Shown here: one piece after another, positions 27,451 to 40,445 of the stretch | Layout of the letters: each line of letters begins with the position of its first letter | How positions within the stretch are numbered: position 1 is the first letter of the stretch | Assembly (NCBI GenBank): GCA_024036415.1 | Contig: JAMWET010006552.1 | Coordinates: forward strand, 378,501 to 442,500 | Length of the DNA stretch: 64,000 bases | Origin: Prochilodus magdalenae | Lineage: Eukaryota; Chordata; Actinopteri; Characiformes; Prochilodontidae | Direction of reading: 5' to 3' | The notes under the pieces: model-generated | Seen by the model: the letters and a program-made list of their open reading frames with translations, nothing else | Told to the model about the DNA's origin: nothing | Databases searched by the model: none | Program-made: the position numbers and the translations under genes

Positions 27451-28215
<765 letters not shown>

Positions 28216-28654
28216 TCCCCCTCCAGCCATGCCACGGATAGATGAGCAGAAGATAGCCAGTGAATAGCCCTCCCTGCCTTATTTAGAGATAATAGCAATA
28301 GAGACGCTCACTCGTTCACTCCCACACATGCATTTACCATCAAAGGGGAGGCACACACACGTACACAAAGCCCACCTCCCCCCTACACCCCCCTCAACTC
28401 TCCGAAACGCACATATACATGCACTCAAGCCATCAAAAGAGTTTTATGTGTGTATTAAAGAACACATGTCACAGAGCAGACGTCCGTCATCAAAGAGAGA
28501 CGGGCGCACAGAGGCAGCACCTCCTGCATGTACAGCGCTGTGCCGAAGACGGAGACCACCCTACCTTTAAACACATTTACTACATGATCATATATGGGGG
28601 GGGGGGCGAGTTCCCAGAGGTTCCAGACCGTCCCCGTCCCTCCCCATCAAATAG

Positions 28655-28812
28655 ACTATAAGCTCCCATCCCTCCACTGTGAGAAGACACCTCAATGCTA
28701 TGGGTCTGAAAGGATGTGTATCTGTGAAGAAGCTCCTCACTGCGAAAATGAAATAGACACATCATACAAAGAGGCTGCTGATATTCTCAGAACAATGCGC
28801 TGAGCCCCCTAG
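28655..28812 (+). mobile_element. TcG copy 1: short Tc1-like relic
   Basis: CACTGTGAGAAGACACCTCA with ATGGGTCTGAAAGG reads TVRRHLNAMGLKG, the second helix-turn-helix part of a Tc1-type transposase. It is followed closely by ATTCTCAGAACAATG and the C-terminal side. The catalytic domain is absent. It belongs with the copies at 33.1 and 53.4 kb. Confidence 0.55.
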
Positions 28813-29511
28813 AGTGGACATCACGGAATGTGTCCTTGTGGTGGTCTCTGATATTTGCCCTGTACTGTACGGTGGTGCACGGACACGCATGGCAGCACAC
28901 ATTCACACTTCTCTCACACACAGATGGGGAGTGCATCGGACGTCACGCGGTAATGCCTGTGTGGAGGAGGCATTTCCTGGAGTTGGTGTTAAGTTGTCAG
29001 CTTTGTCGTTTCGTTTCACACTCGCGTGAGCAGCAGCGAGCCGGGGGGGAGTGGTGGAGAGCCGGGAGGGGGGTGAGTCGCGTCCCAATGATGAATACCG
29101 CAGCCCAGTCTCGACAGCTCTGCCACATTCAACACTAATGTACCAAATCCCCCAACAATGCACAGCCCTGTTCAATTGACACCCTCACTGGGTCTGTATG
29201 TGTGGGAGGAGCAGGGAGTGGGGGTGGTATTTGGAATGTTGGGTTTTGCTGTGCTTGATTTGTGGCTGTTCTTTTATTACGGTGTAGGTGTGCGGTCACA
29301 TTTTCAGGAGTAATGTGTCCTGGCAAAGACGGGGCTAATCTACCTCGTCGGGTCCGTTCCTTTTAACTTACAGGCAAAACTATTCCTCTTGTTGAGGTTA
29401 ACATCAAGGTCACGTCTAGAACGTTCTGAGACACATTGATCCCGATAGCGATGCTAGCGATCTCTAGCCTAACTAAAGCTCTGATGAGCTAACCGGATTA
29501 GAAATGAGTCA

Positions 29512-29945
29512 CCTGTGACTGAAACACATACCTGATAGCATGTAATACCTTCGTGAGCACCAGTAACAGCTGTGTTTGGATTTGGCCTGGACTGGACAAG
29601 TTTCTGGATGTAGGCCTCATCAATTTTCAGACACTCTTGCATCAAAGAATTGAGCCAGATTTGGTGGATGCCTTCCCTGGCACAATTTCAACCATATGCT
29701 TCCATATACCTGCAGATTCAGCTACTTCCTTCACACTGTGGTCTTTGGCCACGCCCAAATGCAGTCACTCCTTTTAGCCAATCATTAACATCTGCTCTGG
29801 AGCCATTTTCCATTCCCGACACTGTACCACCTCTACTCAATCTATGGATCCCGTCACTCACACCCCACTGGTATATTTAGCCCCATCATCCTGGTGCAGC
29901 GCCATTTATGGGAACCTCAAGTTACTACCACCAAATTACTCCCAG
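29512..29945 (-). mobile_element. TcD copy 1: HTH-transposase relic
   Basis: This is nearly the same sequence as 49680-50205, with deletions. Matching blocks include TTTCTGGATGTAGGCC, CCAGATTTGGTGGATGCCTT, CTGCAGATTCAGCTACTTCC and AACATCTGCTCTGGAGCCAT. It reads on the - strand by comparison with copy 2. About 45 bases of the helix-turn-helix region are missing here. Confidence 0.6.
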
Positions 29946-30594
29946 CCAAATACACAGGGTGACTGGGACTGTTTTTGTCTGAGTTTATTTGTCTTTTAAA
30001 CATTTTTATATAAATTATATAATTAGTTAATTTATTATCTTATTCATATATGTTCATTTTTGTTTATGTTTAGTCTGTATTTAGTGTAATTGAGCTTGCA
30101 TTGCATGTTCATGGTGGTTTTTCATCCATGAATTTGCTGGAAATTCAGTGCAGTAGTTATTCCGAGTGGTCTGATGTGTGTTCTACAGACTCCGATTGTC
30201 TTTATATTGGTGGTGATGGGAACCAGGAGACAATTTTATTAATTATACAGACAAAGCCAAAATATCCAAACTTTGATCTGAATAAACCTGGACTTCCTGT
30301 TTCTGATGTTGATGTTGGTATTTGGCAGTAACCCGCAAGATGGGTTTGTTTGGAGACTGGCAGGCTGCACGCATCTTGATGAGAGAGCTGTGAGGCAGCA
30401 TTAAGGGCCATGAAGTGGTTTGGATGTCTGGTGTGAGCAGTTGTGGCTCTGTCCTTCTCTAGAATGGAGGATTTCACACTAAGGCTTTCCGAGATTCAGC
30501 AATGCCGGAATAACCTTTCGGTTTTATCCTGTGGAAGTGCTGCGATGGGCAGTGTGTGTGTGACGGGAATGATCCCACATCCTGGCAGATAGAG

Positions 30595-30598
<4 letters not shown>

Positions 30599-30625
<27 letters not shown>
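30599..30625 (+). repeat. (TG)n microsatellite
   Basis: About 13 TG units. Confidence 0.95.
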
Positions 30626-31863
30626 TCGGCGCTCTGACCCCTGTGTGTGTTGTGCTAGGTGTTAGTGTGCACCTGTGCGTGAGATGGGATGTTTTGGGAT
30701 TGTGCAGATACTGTTTCCAGTCGGTCGCCGTCACTCATCAGAGCAGCCGTCAGAGCGAACATGTGGGTGTGTATGTATGTGTGTGTGTAAGCGCTGGCTC
30801 AGATTGCGCCTCTCACCGTCTCCTCCCGGGGCTCGGCTTTCCTCCGCCTTTCATCGCCACGGCAATTGCATCCGTGGCGACGTGAGGAGGCCCACAGTGG
30901 TGAAGCAGATAAGCTTAGGCCATCGCAATGCCAGCACAAGAAGAAGCATGGCTAATCCAACTCTGTCAGTCTCTCTCTCTGTGCACGTCACTCATACTCC
31001 AGGAGTACAGCGGGATTAGGGAGGAACGGGGAGCCCGCGGTATTGATTTGCCGTCACTTGCAGATCGGCGGCTTTTCATGCTGGGAACCGAATGTTTAAT
31101 GGAGAGCCTCATGCTGGCAAGCGTTTAGGCGAGGCGTGATATACAGGCAGCCGGCACCTTTCTGCCTTCCACCTCTTATTGTAGCTGGCCAGTCGAATGC
31201 TGGTTTAGGTGCCCAGTTGCATGAACGTCTCTGATTTCTCAGGGTAGTGTTTAACTCGTGTACGGATCTGAAATCATACGCGCTTCCAGATAAAGCTTTG
31301 ACGTGTGCTGGTCAGTAAACCCTGCTGTCCACCCCAGACCCCCAGTGATAGGGAGACCGGCTAATTGCAGGCAGCCAAACGGATCTGGTTCCTTTGCCTC
31401 CCCTTGGGTCAACAGTGTCTCATACAAGTGTTTGTCCTGGCCATTTAGAGCACTTCATAACCAAGGTCACCGCCGGAGTCGACTGACCAGACCGGTGTCC
31501 TAAAGACCCCAGTTGTGGCTTTTTGGCCTTTGATAAAACAAGAGGTTTAACAGCAGGGCCCGCTCTGATTTCTCATCCACAGTGGCGTGAAGTATGTACG
31601 GTGGGCTTGTACAGACTGGGTTGTGTGTTTGCAATGTGTTGGCCAGGCTGGTCCTAAGGGGTGTTTTCAGCCTGGACTGCTGTTCGAGCATAGTACAGGG
31701 CAGCCAATCAGAAGAGGGCTATTTACATACGTCAGTCTTAAAGGGACAGAAACAGACTGTTTAATTGTAAGTGTCTGCGGTCGTGTGTGTTTTGTCTTTG
31801 TGTGTGGACTGCTTGACCAGTCATTGTGAGGTTTTGCGTATTGGCAGGGTAGTGTCTGCACTG

Positions 31864-31865
<2 letters not shown>

Positions 31866-31907
<42 letters not shown>
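31866..31907 (+). repeat. (GT)n microsatellite
   Basis: About 21 uninterrupted GT units. Confidence 0.95.
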
Positions 31908-31908
<1 letters not shown>

Positions 31909-33079
31909 GTCTGGCCTGCCTGTGGTGAGTCAGTGTCTGTGAATGCACTGGTGTGTAGAGCCGTGCCGAGTGACGCTAATGTGTTTATTCTGTGAGCTCT
32001 CCACATTACAGCGCTGTTAATGGAGAGGGGCGCAGCGGCTAGCACCATTAGCTCCGTGTGTGTGTGAGAGGGAGAGAAAGCGAGGGAGAAAAAAAAAAAA
32101 GAACTGTCTCTCTCGGAAAAAGAGATGGGCAGGAATACTTCGGCTCGTCCCCTCCACTCCACACTTCCTCTGCCATGTCCCGGAATCCCACAGTTGCCGA
32201 CTATACTTTGCTGTGCAAGTCTGTGACCGTCCGGTCGTTCCATGTCCAGTTTAAACAGCCGTGTGGAAGGGTATTAAGAGTAACGGGTAATCAAGAGTAG
32301 CAGCCTCTACCCCTCTGAGAAGGCATTACACTAGAGTGCTGTGAGGATTTGATTGCAGTCAGCAATACAAGAGCTCTAGTGAGGTCAGGTACTGATGTTG
32401 GATGATCCCTAAGGAGTTAGATGGAGCTCCAGCACTTCAGAGAATGCCATTCCTCTGCTCCACAGCCCATTGCTGGGTGGCTGAGTTGATGGTTGGCGTT
32501 GGGCACAGTGACCCGAGCCTGGTTTTGGTCGATGGAGATTATCCGAGCTGTGTTGGCACCCCAGAGCAGCTCGGTTTGCCAGTTAAAAGGGCTGTGTGGA
32601 TGCTTTTGATGGGGTGTGTGTGACCGAGGCTTCCCAGGTTGCTGTCGAACCTGCGTGGCAGGTCTTCGGAGCTCGGGCGAATCCTTTCTGAATCTGCTTT
32701 AATCCCTCCTGACCTGCAGGAGTACGCTTCACACGCAGGCGTCAAAAGATAATTATTTTTTACCTTTTCATGTCTTTCAGAGCACGGTTAGCTGAAGTGC
32801 TTATATAATGACGCTAGGTTAAAAGGTTAGAGACGCTTCGGAGGAGGAATTGGTTCGTTCCGCACTGGAGCGAAGATTTCAGGTTGCAGAAAGAATAGAA
32901 GAATCATAATTAGAGATTTAGCTGTTGGAGCCGTATTGAAGAAGGAGAGGAGGTGAGAAATGCGTTTCAGTCGGAGGACGGGCCTTTGTTGGGTTCCTGG
33001 TAAACTGTTGACCTTGGTTTGGTTGGCACGATGTTTGGGTTATTTAATTGCTCTGCTTTCGCAAATGACCACCAACGTT

Positions 33080-33330
33080 AAAAACGTGTTCAGGAGATCC
33101 ATTATGCTCATTTTCAGTGACCACTCAACACTATGGAGGTCTGACAGGACGTGTATGTTCCAAGAGGCTCATCACTGAGAAAAGGAGACACACGTATCCA
33201 ACTAACAAGCTGCTGGTGTTCTCAGAGCAGTGGACTGACCATGCCAGAAACTCAACATCGCTGAAGGTGTTGGGGGCTCAAATGGATGGGGAGAAGCAGA
33301 AATGTTGTGAAATTTGGAGGTGTGGTAAAT
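33080..33330 (+). mobile_element. TcG copy 2: short Tc1-like relic
   Basis: The copy shares CACTATGGAGGTCTGACAGG, GAGGCTCATCACTGAGAAAA and GTTCTCAGAGCAGTGGACTG with copies 1 and 3, in the same order. It is diverged, and no frame is kept. Confidence 0.55.
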
Positions 33331-34349
33331 GATCAATGGTGCAACCAGGTACACCTGGTCGGTCCTGGCCTTTGAACCCCCAGCCTTCTGGTTGGTGGGT
33401 TACCTTTTCCGCCAGTCATCCCCATTTAATAAACCACCAGCCTGTTTGTTTGGTCAGGTACACATGGAGCTAACTGCATCTAACTGGTGATGCTTGCCAC
33501 CTGTACTGTTAGCATTACAGCTGCCATGGCTGATGTGATGGCAAGCGACAACTCCAGTCTGGAGCGACGAGCATTTCTTCATGTCCTCTGTCCTCCACTT
33601 CCAGTCCAAACTAGGACCAGTCCTGAGCATCTCAGCGCGCTAATACGTACAGCGATTAGAGCCAGTAGTTTCTGTTTCGTCATCGATAGTTTCATGGTTT
33701 GCTTCCTCGCTGGCTAATCACTGGCTAATGCCGGTTTTCGCTCAGAGGAGTTCACCAAGTCTCTGAACGGCCCGGTTTGATGGTCAGTAGCATTGAAGTA
33801 GTTCAGTGGGCACCATAAAAGTCTTCAGATTTCGACACCCGGCTCTACAGAGGGATGAAACAAAGGGAAGGCTCTTAAGCTTCTTCCTGTGTTTTGTGCT
33901 GGCCGCCTGGGGACCAATGCACGCGGTCTTCTGTGTCTTGGCTCACTGTAACTGTGCCCCCTGCTGCTACTACATGTTTTTCATCAGCCCTTCTCTCTCC
34001 TTTTTTTTTTCCCCCCTCTGTGTGAATGTCTCTCGCCCCAGTGCCTCATCAAAGCTGCTCTCTAGCACCTACTCAGGAAATGACTTTTCCCGTCCTCCGG
34101 GGCTCAGCGAGCGAGCGTGCGCATGCATGCCTGTACACTCCTACATGTCTAGGAGCAAGAGTGTGTGCGTGTGTGTGTGTGTGTGTGTGTATGTGCGGTC
34201 GTCCAAGTGTGTGTGTACTCTGTACATTAAGGGCTGGCCACAGAGAGACTCCTGAATCCAAAGGTGTTGGATTTGACCCTGGTTACCTAACCCCGCCCCC
34301 TCACCTAGCGAGAGACCATTTTGCACAGTCTAGCATTAACAAACAGTGA

Positions 34350-34700
34350 GCAATATATATTCAGCCACACATACAGAAGTCTGTCTCTCAGTATGGCATC
34401 GGGCCGCCATGTTTGCTAACCCAACACGCCAGACCTCTGCATGGAGGTCACTAATGGTGTCCTGTGATAGTCCATCCCATGCAGCTTGAACATTCTCACA
34501 CAGTTCCTGCAGATGGTGCGGTAGGGGTGGAGGTGGAGTGACACCAGGCCTTCTGGACGTGAGACCGTTCATCTTGGTGCTGACCACGGTGCCTCCACAC
34601 ACGGATTCGTTGGTCGTCTCCACCAAAACAAAAGCAGGACTCGTCTCTACAGATGACCCGCTGCCATTGCGAGTCACTCCATGACCGTCGTTGAGATGAA
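34350..34700 (-). mobile_element. TcA copy 5: internally deleted relic
   Basis: On the - strand a C-terminal stretch LQELCENVQAAWDGLSQDTI is joined to an upstream segment with ETTNESVCGGTVVSTKMNGL. The joint lies at the same place as in copies 1 and 2. The left edge has CAGCCACACATACAGAAGT, like copy 2 at 15003-15022. Confidence 0.65.
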
Positions 34701-35109
34701 ACAAATTGGTAGATGCACCTTTAGAACCTTCATCGCTGTCAAGACTGAAATTTGAGGATGTCTAGTTTAAGCAAATAGTAAATATTATGAATGATACTGA
34801 CTGCTTTAGTTAACGTGATCTACGAGGCTGAAGTTAGCTCCGTATTCGCAGCTCCCGATTAGGTTAGCTAGCAAACCAAGTAACGTCAGCTAACGTAAGC
34901 TTTGTTTACATCTATGCCTGCTAACACGCTAGCACAACAAGCTAATCCTCGTCACGGGAATGATAGGCTAAGTGTTATTGTTTATTCAGTGTCCTATATA
35001 GTCGACAACAGGGTGATAGTCAGAGCTATGTGCTACCGATCGATGAGGAAGAACGAGGAGCCACACAAACTTGGTTATACATGGTCTGCCGGTTGGCTTC
35101 TACTCTCGT

Positions 35110-35390
35110 CTACTCCCCGGCGAGAGCTTGCTCTTTCAAACGCTGACAGCTTATGAGGGGGGACGTAAAAATTGTTCCAGTGAAACCAGCAGTGACGTGC
35201 CGGCTGCACACAAAGGTACTCCCGCGCCGAATCACAAAGTTTACCCCTTCATCTCTCCTTATCGCACGCACCCGTTTTTCTTTTGCTCGCCGCCAGCTGG
35301 AAAACCATGGAAACTGACATATGGCTGCTTTTGTTTTGAGTTCGAACACCTTGGTACACTGCAAAATCTCTTGTTCTTGAACTCTGCCAT
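35110..35390 (-). pseudogene. THAP-domain coding relic, frameshifted
   Basis: Read on the - strand, an ATG at 35390 opens MAEFKNKRFCSVPRCSNSK, which gives the first zinc pair C-x4-C of a THAP domain. A FHGFP segment follows in the same frame. The frame then breaks near the GEQKK/AKEKR junction (about 35275-35285). The next frame continues AIRRDEGVNFVIRRGS and VCSRHV, the C-x2-H second zinc pair, then RLKEQALAGE and a stop at 35110-35112. The C-x4-C ... C-x2-H layout and the AIRRDEG segment are typical of fish THAP domains, about 80-90 residues, which bind DNA in THAP proteins and in P-element-like transposases. The total length of 281 bases is not a multiple of three, the region beyond the stop shows no clear catalytic domain, and it sits inside a cux1 intron. 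It is therefore most likely a decayed piece of a THAP transposon or a retro- or duplicated THAP gene exon. An assembly indel making a false frameshift cannot be excluded. Confidence 0.72.
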
Positions 35391-36314
35391 CACTGTTTAA
35401 TGTTTAGCGGAACTAGCGTTACCCATCCGGGCATGTTTCCGGCAAAAAGAATGCGGAAGTGTGAAAAGGGCCTATTGGAACTGGAGGTTTCAGAGTGGTC
35501 AGTGGGCTTGCATTGGTACTGCATGGTTGATGATTGATAGCTGTAACAGAGGACCGGCAAGCCATACCAGGGGCCGAGGTTTGCAGTGTAGCAGCAAAAG
35601 GTTAAGGCCTAGCTTGGGCGCAGCATGAGGGGACTTGAGTAGGGTGGTGGACAGCACTGTAGCGTACCTGAAGTTAGTGGAGGAGGACTTGGTAGCTGTT
35701 CTTAAAGGTGTAGCCAGCTAGCAAACAGCAAGCTGTAGTAAGCAGTAACCCCTGACTGAGCTGAAGAACCACTGGTACCAAGATGGCCCAGGGTCTAGAT
35801 CTTCATGGCTCCAAGTGGCCGTGGCAGCGTACGACGTTACCTTGTGTTCTCCAGATGGTGCGCTTTGCCGTGGCAACTTTCTTGGACAAGCGCTAGGCAG
35901 TGACAGCGCTGGGTGGTCGAGTGGCATGTTGTGAGGTAGGTTGGTAAGGCAGTGCTGGTCCCTGTCCTGCCCGCCTGTAGAGCTGAGCTAATGCTGAATG
36001 TTCGGTCCGGCTGATGCTCCAGCTGGTAACGAAGTAGAGCAGTTTGCCTGTGAAGCCCGTTAGCCGGACGCTCTGCAGGTGGAAGGGCGGTGTGGCTGTA
36101 AGTGTGTGAGCGGAGACGGAGCGTTCCTGCCTGATTGAGTGGGTTTGGGAGACTGAAGGCACTTAAGTTGCTTTGGGTCCTCGTTTGAGTTTGGCTGGAT
36201 TCGGTCCAGCCGTGCGCGAGTCTGTGCGAGTGTGTGTCCAGTTTGCTCTGCCAGCAGTTTTTAAGCTTTTCTCGTGCTGGGTTTGTTTTTCATCCCTCTC
36301 TGCTCTCAACCCTT

Positions 36315-36318
<4 letters not shown>

Positions 36319-36372
<54 letters not shown>

Positions 36373-36385
36373 TGTGTATGTGTGT

Positions 36386-36429
<44 letters not shown>
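36319..36429 (+). repeat. (TG)n microsatellite
   Basis: TG repeat with three regularly spaced TATG interruptions, over 100 bases. Confidence 0.97.
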
Positions 36430-36430
<1 letters not shown>

Positions 36431-36489
36431 TCTATAAATAGGTGGTGAGTCGTGGGCTGCCAGGCAGACCTGCTCGTCAGGCCTAATTA

Positions 36490-36621
36490 CAGCTGAGCTC
36501 TCGCTCTGTCTTTCTCTCTTTCATTCTTTCTTTCTCCTTCTATTTGCCTGTTTTTCGCTCACTATTTTTTTCTTACTGTTTTTCTCTTTATTTTGCTTCA
36601 GTTTGTCGGTTTTTGCCTGTT

Positions 36622-36666
<45 letters not shown>

Positions 36667-36746
36667 TTATTGTTCTTTATCTATTCTTTCTTTCTTTCTT
36701 TCCTGCTTGCTTTTTCCATCTCTCTCCAGTTTCATCTTTCTCTTTC

Positions 36747-36787
<41 letters not shown>

Positions 36788-36788
36788 C

Positions 36789-36836
<48 letters not shown>

Positions 36837-36853
36837 CTTTTTTCTCACTCTCT

Positions 36854-36931
<78 letters not shown>

Positions 36932-37320
36932 TCAATCTCTCCCTCTTCTCACTTGTCCTCTTTGTTTCTATATTTTCCTCCCTCCCTCTGTTTCTCCCCT
37001 TGGTTTGTCTTTCTCTGTCCCTCTCTCTCTCTCTTCCTCTGTTCTTTGTGCTTCTTATAACTAATAATACTTTTTCCATCTCTCTCCAGTTTCATCTTTC
37101 TCTTTCTATTCTCTCTTATTCTTTCTCTCTCTCTTTTCTCTCTCTCTCTCTTCTCTCTCTCTCTCTTCTGTGTGTGTTTGTCGTTCTCTCCCTCTTCTCA
37201 CTTGTCCTCTTTGTTTCTATATATTTTTTTCTCTCTCCCTCTGTTTCTCCCCTTGGTTTATCGTTCTCTGTCCCTCTCTCTCTTTCCTCCTCTGTTCTTT
37301 GTGCTTCTTATAACTAATAG
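36490..37320 (+). repeat. Polypyrimidine tract with a duplicated non-simple block
   Basis: CT-rich throughout. The block TTTTTCCATCTCTCTCCAGT occurs at 36711 and 37071, and TTGTGCTTCTTATAACTAAT at about 37046 and 37300, so a unit of about 250-360 bases was tandemly duplicated and the copies differ mainly in the length of their CT runs. Confidence 0.92.
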
Positions 37321-37794
37321 TAACAGATCATTCCCGAAGCGCAAGAGAAGCAGCAGCTCCGGAATATTCCATACACAGTTTACTTCCAGTGAGGCAGAAG
37401 ATCCAGGTTAATGTGGGCACGCTCCGGCAGAACGTTCTGGTACTAGAACAGATGGTTCCTCGGGGCGTGTGAGCAGTGAGCAGTCTAGCACACGGTGGCA
37501 TGAGCAGAGCAAGTCTTTTTACACACACGTTTACATAGTATAGAGTTTGATTGATGCCGTCCAGAGCTGGCTCTGTATTAACAGACAGTTTCATTCATTT
37601 GGAACATTCAGATGTTTGGATATAAAGTTACTCGGAGTGGTTTGAAGTGAAATGGCTCGTTGTAGGCTCTCTGATTGCTTTACAGTGCGTATGATGGGGG
37701 TCAGTGGGGGCCGGAAGGCTCTGTTGTTAATGACGGAGAGTCATGTCAAACAGTAAAACGCTGGATACCTGGAGCTGTTGGAGCATAACACAAA

Positions 37795-38060
37795 TTCTAT
37801 GCAGTCGAGTCACATTATTATGACCACTTCCTACTTTAGACGAGGGATGAGGGAAGTCACGTTTCGTGGCATTCTCTGGGACCGCTTATCCATGTGGAAG
37901 GCCCACTGAAGCATTTAGGGTATGGGTCCATCCTTGCAGATCACGTACACCCATACACGCTGATTGTCTTTCCTGGTGCAGATGGGATCTTCCTGCCAGA
38001 CTGTACATGTGACATGGCTAGAAAGGTCCCACCTTGGTTGGAATAGCATGACCGTTGTAG
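37795..38060 (+). mobile_element. TcF copy 1: 3'-truncated Tc1-like element
   Basis: It starts with the same terminal sequence as copy 2 (GCAGTCGAGTCACATTATTA at about 37801) and reads GYGSILADHVHPYTLIVFPG in the + frame, part of a Tc1 catalytic region. It breaks off after GCATGACC at about 38052, where an unrelated segment begins that is also found at 37658-37707. The right inverted repeat is absent. Confidence 0.65.
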
Positions 38061-39384
38061 GGTCTCTGAATGTTTTACAGTGCTGATGATGGGGACCAGT
38101 GGTCGTCATGTCTACATCCCCTTTATTTATTGTCCTGTGTTGGATATGGTGGGGATGTTACACCTGTGCCGTGCCAAAACCGCCTGAAAGTCATAAACAC
38201 GAGCGTCCCAGACCTGAGGCAGCAGATTTCATGTAATAACCTTCTGTGAGGAAACCATGAAGGGGCATGTCTGGTTCCTATCACCACCGCTGTCTCCACT
38301 CTGACCGGCTTTGTTCACAGCTGAACCGTTTAATTATCTGCTATTTTGGTGGAATTCCCCTTTAGTCTAATGTTACACTGAATGACGATTACAAAGCTCG
38401 AGCTCCTGCTTCTCTGTATGAGGCGGTAGAGCTCGGGTAAGGGGGGCTTTACACACACACACAGTCACTGGGCTGGCCGCGTTCCAGAGCAGCGAACATC
38501 TCTCATTCTCCGACATCCTCTCTCTCTTCTGAGCTCTACCTTCTGTTTCCGAATCGCACACGAGTCAATCTTGCGCGCTCCAACGTTCCCTTGTATCCGT
38601 ATCTGCCGCGCTTCATTCAGCTTTGGCAGTGGAAGAGCTTTTTTTTCCCCTCCCCTCCAGTCTATAAGCTCTTCTAACATGCATCAAGCCTTTTCCCGTT
38701 TTCCCTCTGCGGCTTTGCCACCCCCTGCGATCGCGCAGCCGATCTGGAATAACAGCGAGCGAAAACGGCAGCCGCTGGCTTTCATGTGCGCTTTGTGCAG
38801 CCGTAACTGCAGAGGCTTTCCCGGCGCAGGAGGAGTATGTGTGTGTTGGCAGGGATCGGGGTGTTATATGTAAACCAGCTGCTGACAGAGGTTTCCTGTG
38901 GGTCACCAGGACCTCTGAGCAGCGCTTACATAAACGTTATCCGGATAGGAGCCAGCACGCATACACATGCAGAGCTCAGACGGCCTCGGGGGAGGCTGGG
39001 TAAAAAGTCCACGGCTACTTATTAAGCCGGTCTGGTCGCCCGTGTGACGACACTGCTTGGACCAGCTGCTGGGCCTTGAGCATGCTGACCTTTGACCTTC
39101 TTACTGTGACCTTTTCAGACCTTGTCTGACCTTGGTAGACGACAAAGAACTGACACGTACGGCGGCAATGCAAATGTGCAGACGGGTCGGATGAGCTTCG
39201 TTGTGGCTGTGTGTATGTGTATACGTTGCCATAAGCACTAAATCATAAACGTGTTAGTGGTAGTAACAGTCTTTAGGGAAAGCTTTACCCTGAATACACT
39301 AACATTGCTGTGAGAATTTGATTGTATTTATACCCCTCTAGTTAGGGCATTGGACATGGTAACATGGAGTCCCATTCTTCTGCC

Positions 39385-39620
39385 TGGTGAAGTAATGTGG
39401 AGGCTGCAGTCTTTGGTGATGCTGACATGGTGTTAAGGGCAGTCGTTGTAGACCAGCATCGTGCATCCGTCTGCCATCACTCGCTGAATGTACGCAGTTA
39501 TGGCTGTTGGGTCAGTCAGATTCAGCAATACGGTCCGTCCTTACTTCCATCACATGTCCACTCTTGCCTTGGTCAGTTACAGAGTGGGCAACACAATATA
39601 AACTACCCTCTGTTTAACTA
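39385..39620 (-). mobile_element. TcA copy 6 fragment
   Basis: Segments TGACATGGTGTTAAGGGCAG and TGGCTGTTGGGTCAGTCAG match copies 1 and 3 (the latter in reverse complement). Only the N-terminal-side third of the element is present, and there is no coding capacity. Confidence 0.5.
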
Positions 39621-39924
39621 TATAACAACCTTACCTCCTAAATGAGTACATCTGAAAGCATAAATGATAAAAAGCTATTATAAAACATATCACTTTGACT
39701 TTTGGAATGACAATGGCATCTATCACAGAAGCCTATTTTATGAACATAACAGTAATAAGAGGTGATAAACAGTTAGAAAAATGTGTTGAGGGTCGCTCTG
39801 CCCCCAGGGCAGCAATATTTAATTTGTAATTGGCTGGCTCTGTTGTTGATAACTGAAAACAGAGAGTCACATCAAACAGTAAAACGCTGGATAACAGGAA
39901 CTATAGTGGTACACCACAAATACT

Positions 39925-40445
39925 ACACAGTCAAGTCACATTATTATGACCATTTCCTACTTTTGAAGGCAGCAGCTTGTAGCTCGTGAAGGAAGTCATG
40001 TTTTCGTGGCATTCACTCATTCATGTGGAAGACCCATTCAACCGATTTGGGTATGAATCTATCCCTGCAAATCACATACGCCCATACATGCTGATCGTCT
40101 TCCCTGGGGTGGGTGAGATCTCCCAGCAAGACAGTGCAATATGTCACACGGCTAGAAATGACTGACACTAGTTGGAGGAGCATGACCAAGACTTCCAATT
40201 ACTAACCTGCCCCCCTAATTCTCCATAACTGAACCCAAATGAGCATTTGTGAGTCCAGCTCGATCGCTGTGTGCTCTCGATGGCTTTTCCTCCAGCAGCT
40301 GTGGCACGCACTGTACTCAGCATGCCTCCAGATTTCTCCCAACAACCTACCAGGTCCTAATTGAGTCACTCCGGGCTGTATCACAGCGTTTACTCTGGAT
40401 ATTAGCTTATCTTGCGTGGTCATAATAATGTGACTCGACTGTGTG
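39925..40445 (+). mobile_element. TcF copy 2: Tc1-like element with both TIRs, catalytic remnant
   Basis: The ends ACACAGTCAAGTCACATTAT (39925 on) and the reverse complement at 40417-40445 form a terminal inverted repeat of about 30 bases. The + strand retains pieces of the transposase catalytic domain: QQDSAICHTA (second acidic residue of the DDE triad, in the usual QQDNAPCHTA box) and CPPNSP-LNPNEHL (third box), with stop codons and frame changes between. The N-terminal part is missing, and the total of about 520 bases compares with 1.2-1.6 kb for an intact element. Confidence 0.75.

Noticed and set aside
33487..33717. 76-residue frame starting near MADVMASDNSSLERRAF, considered as a gene start
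   Set aside because: No domain, no continuation, and no splice donor in a suitable place.
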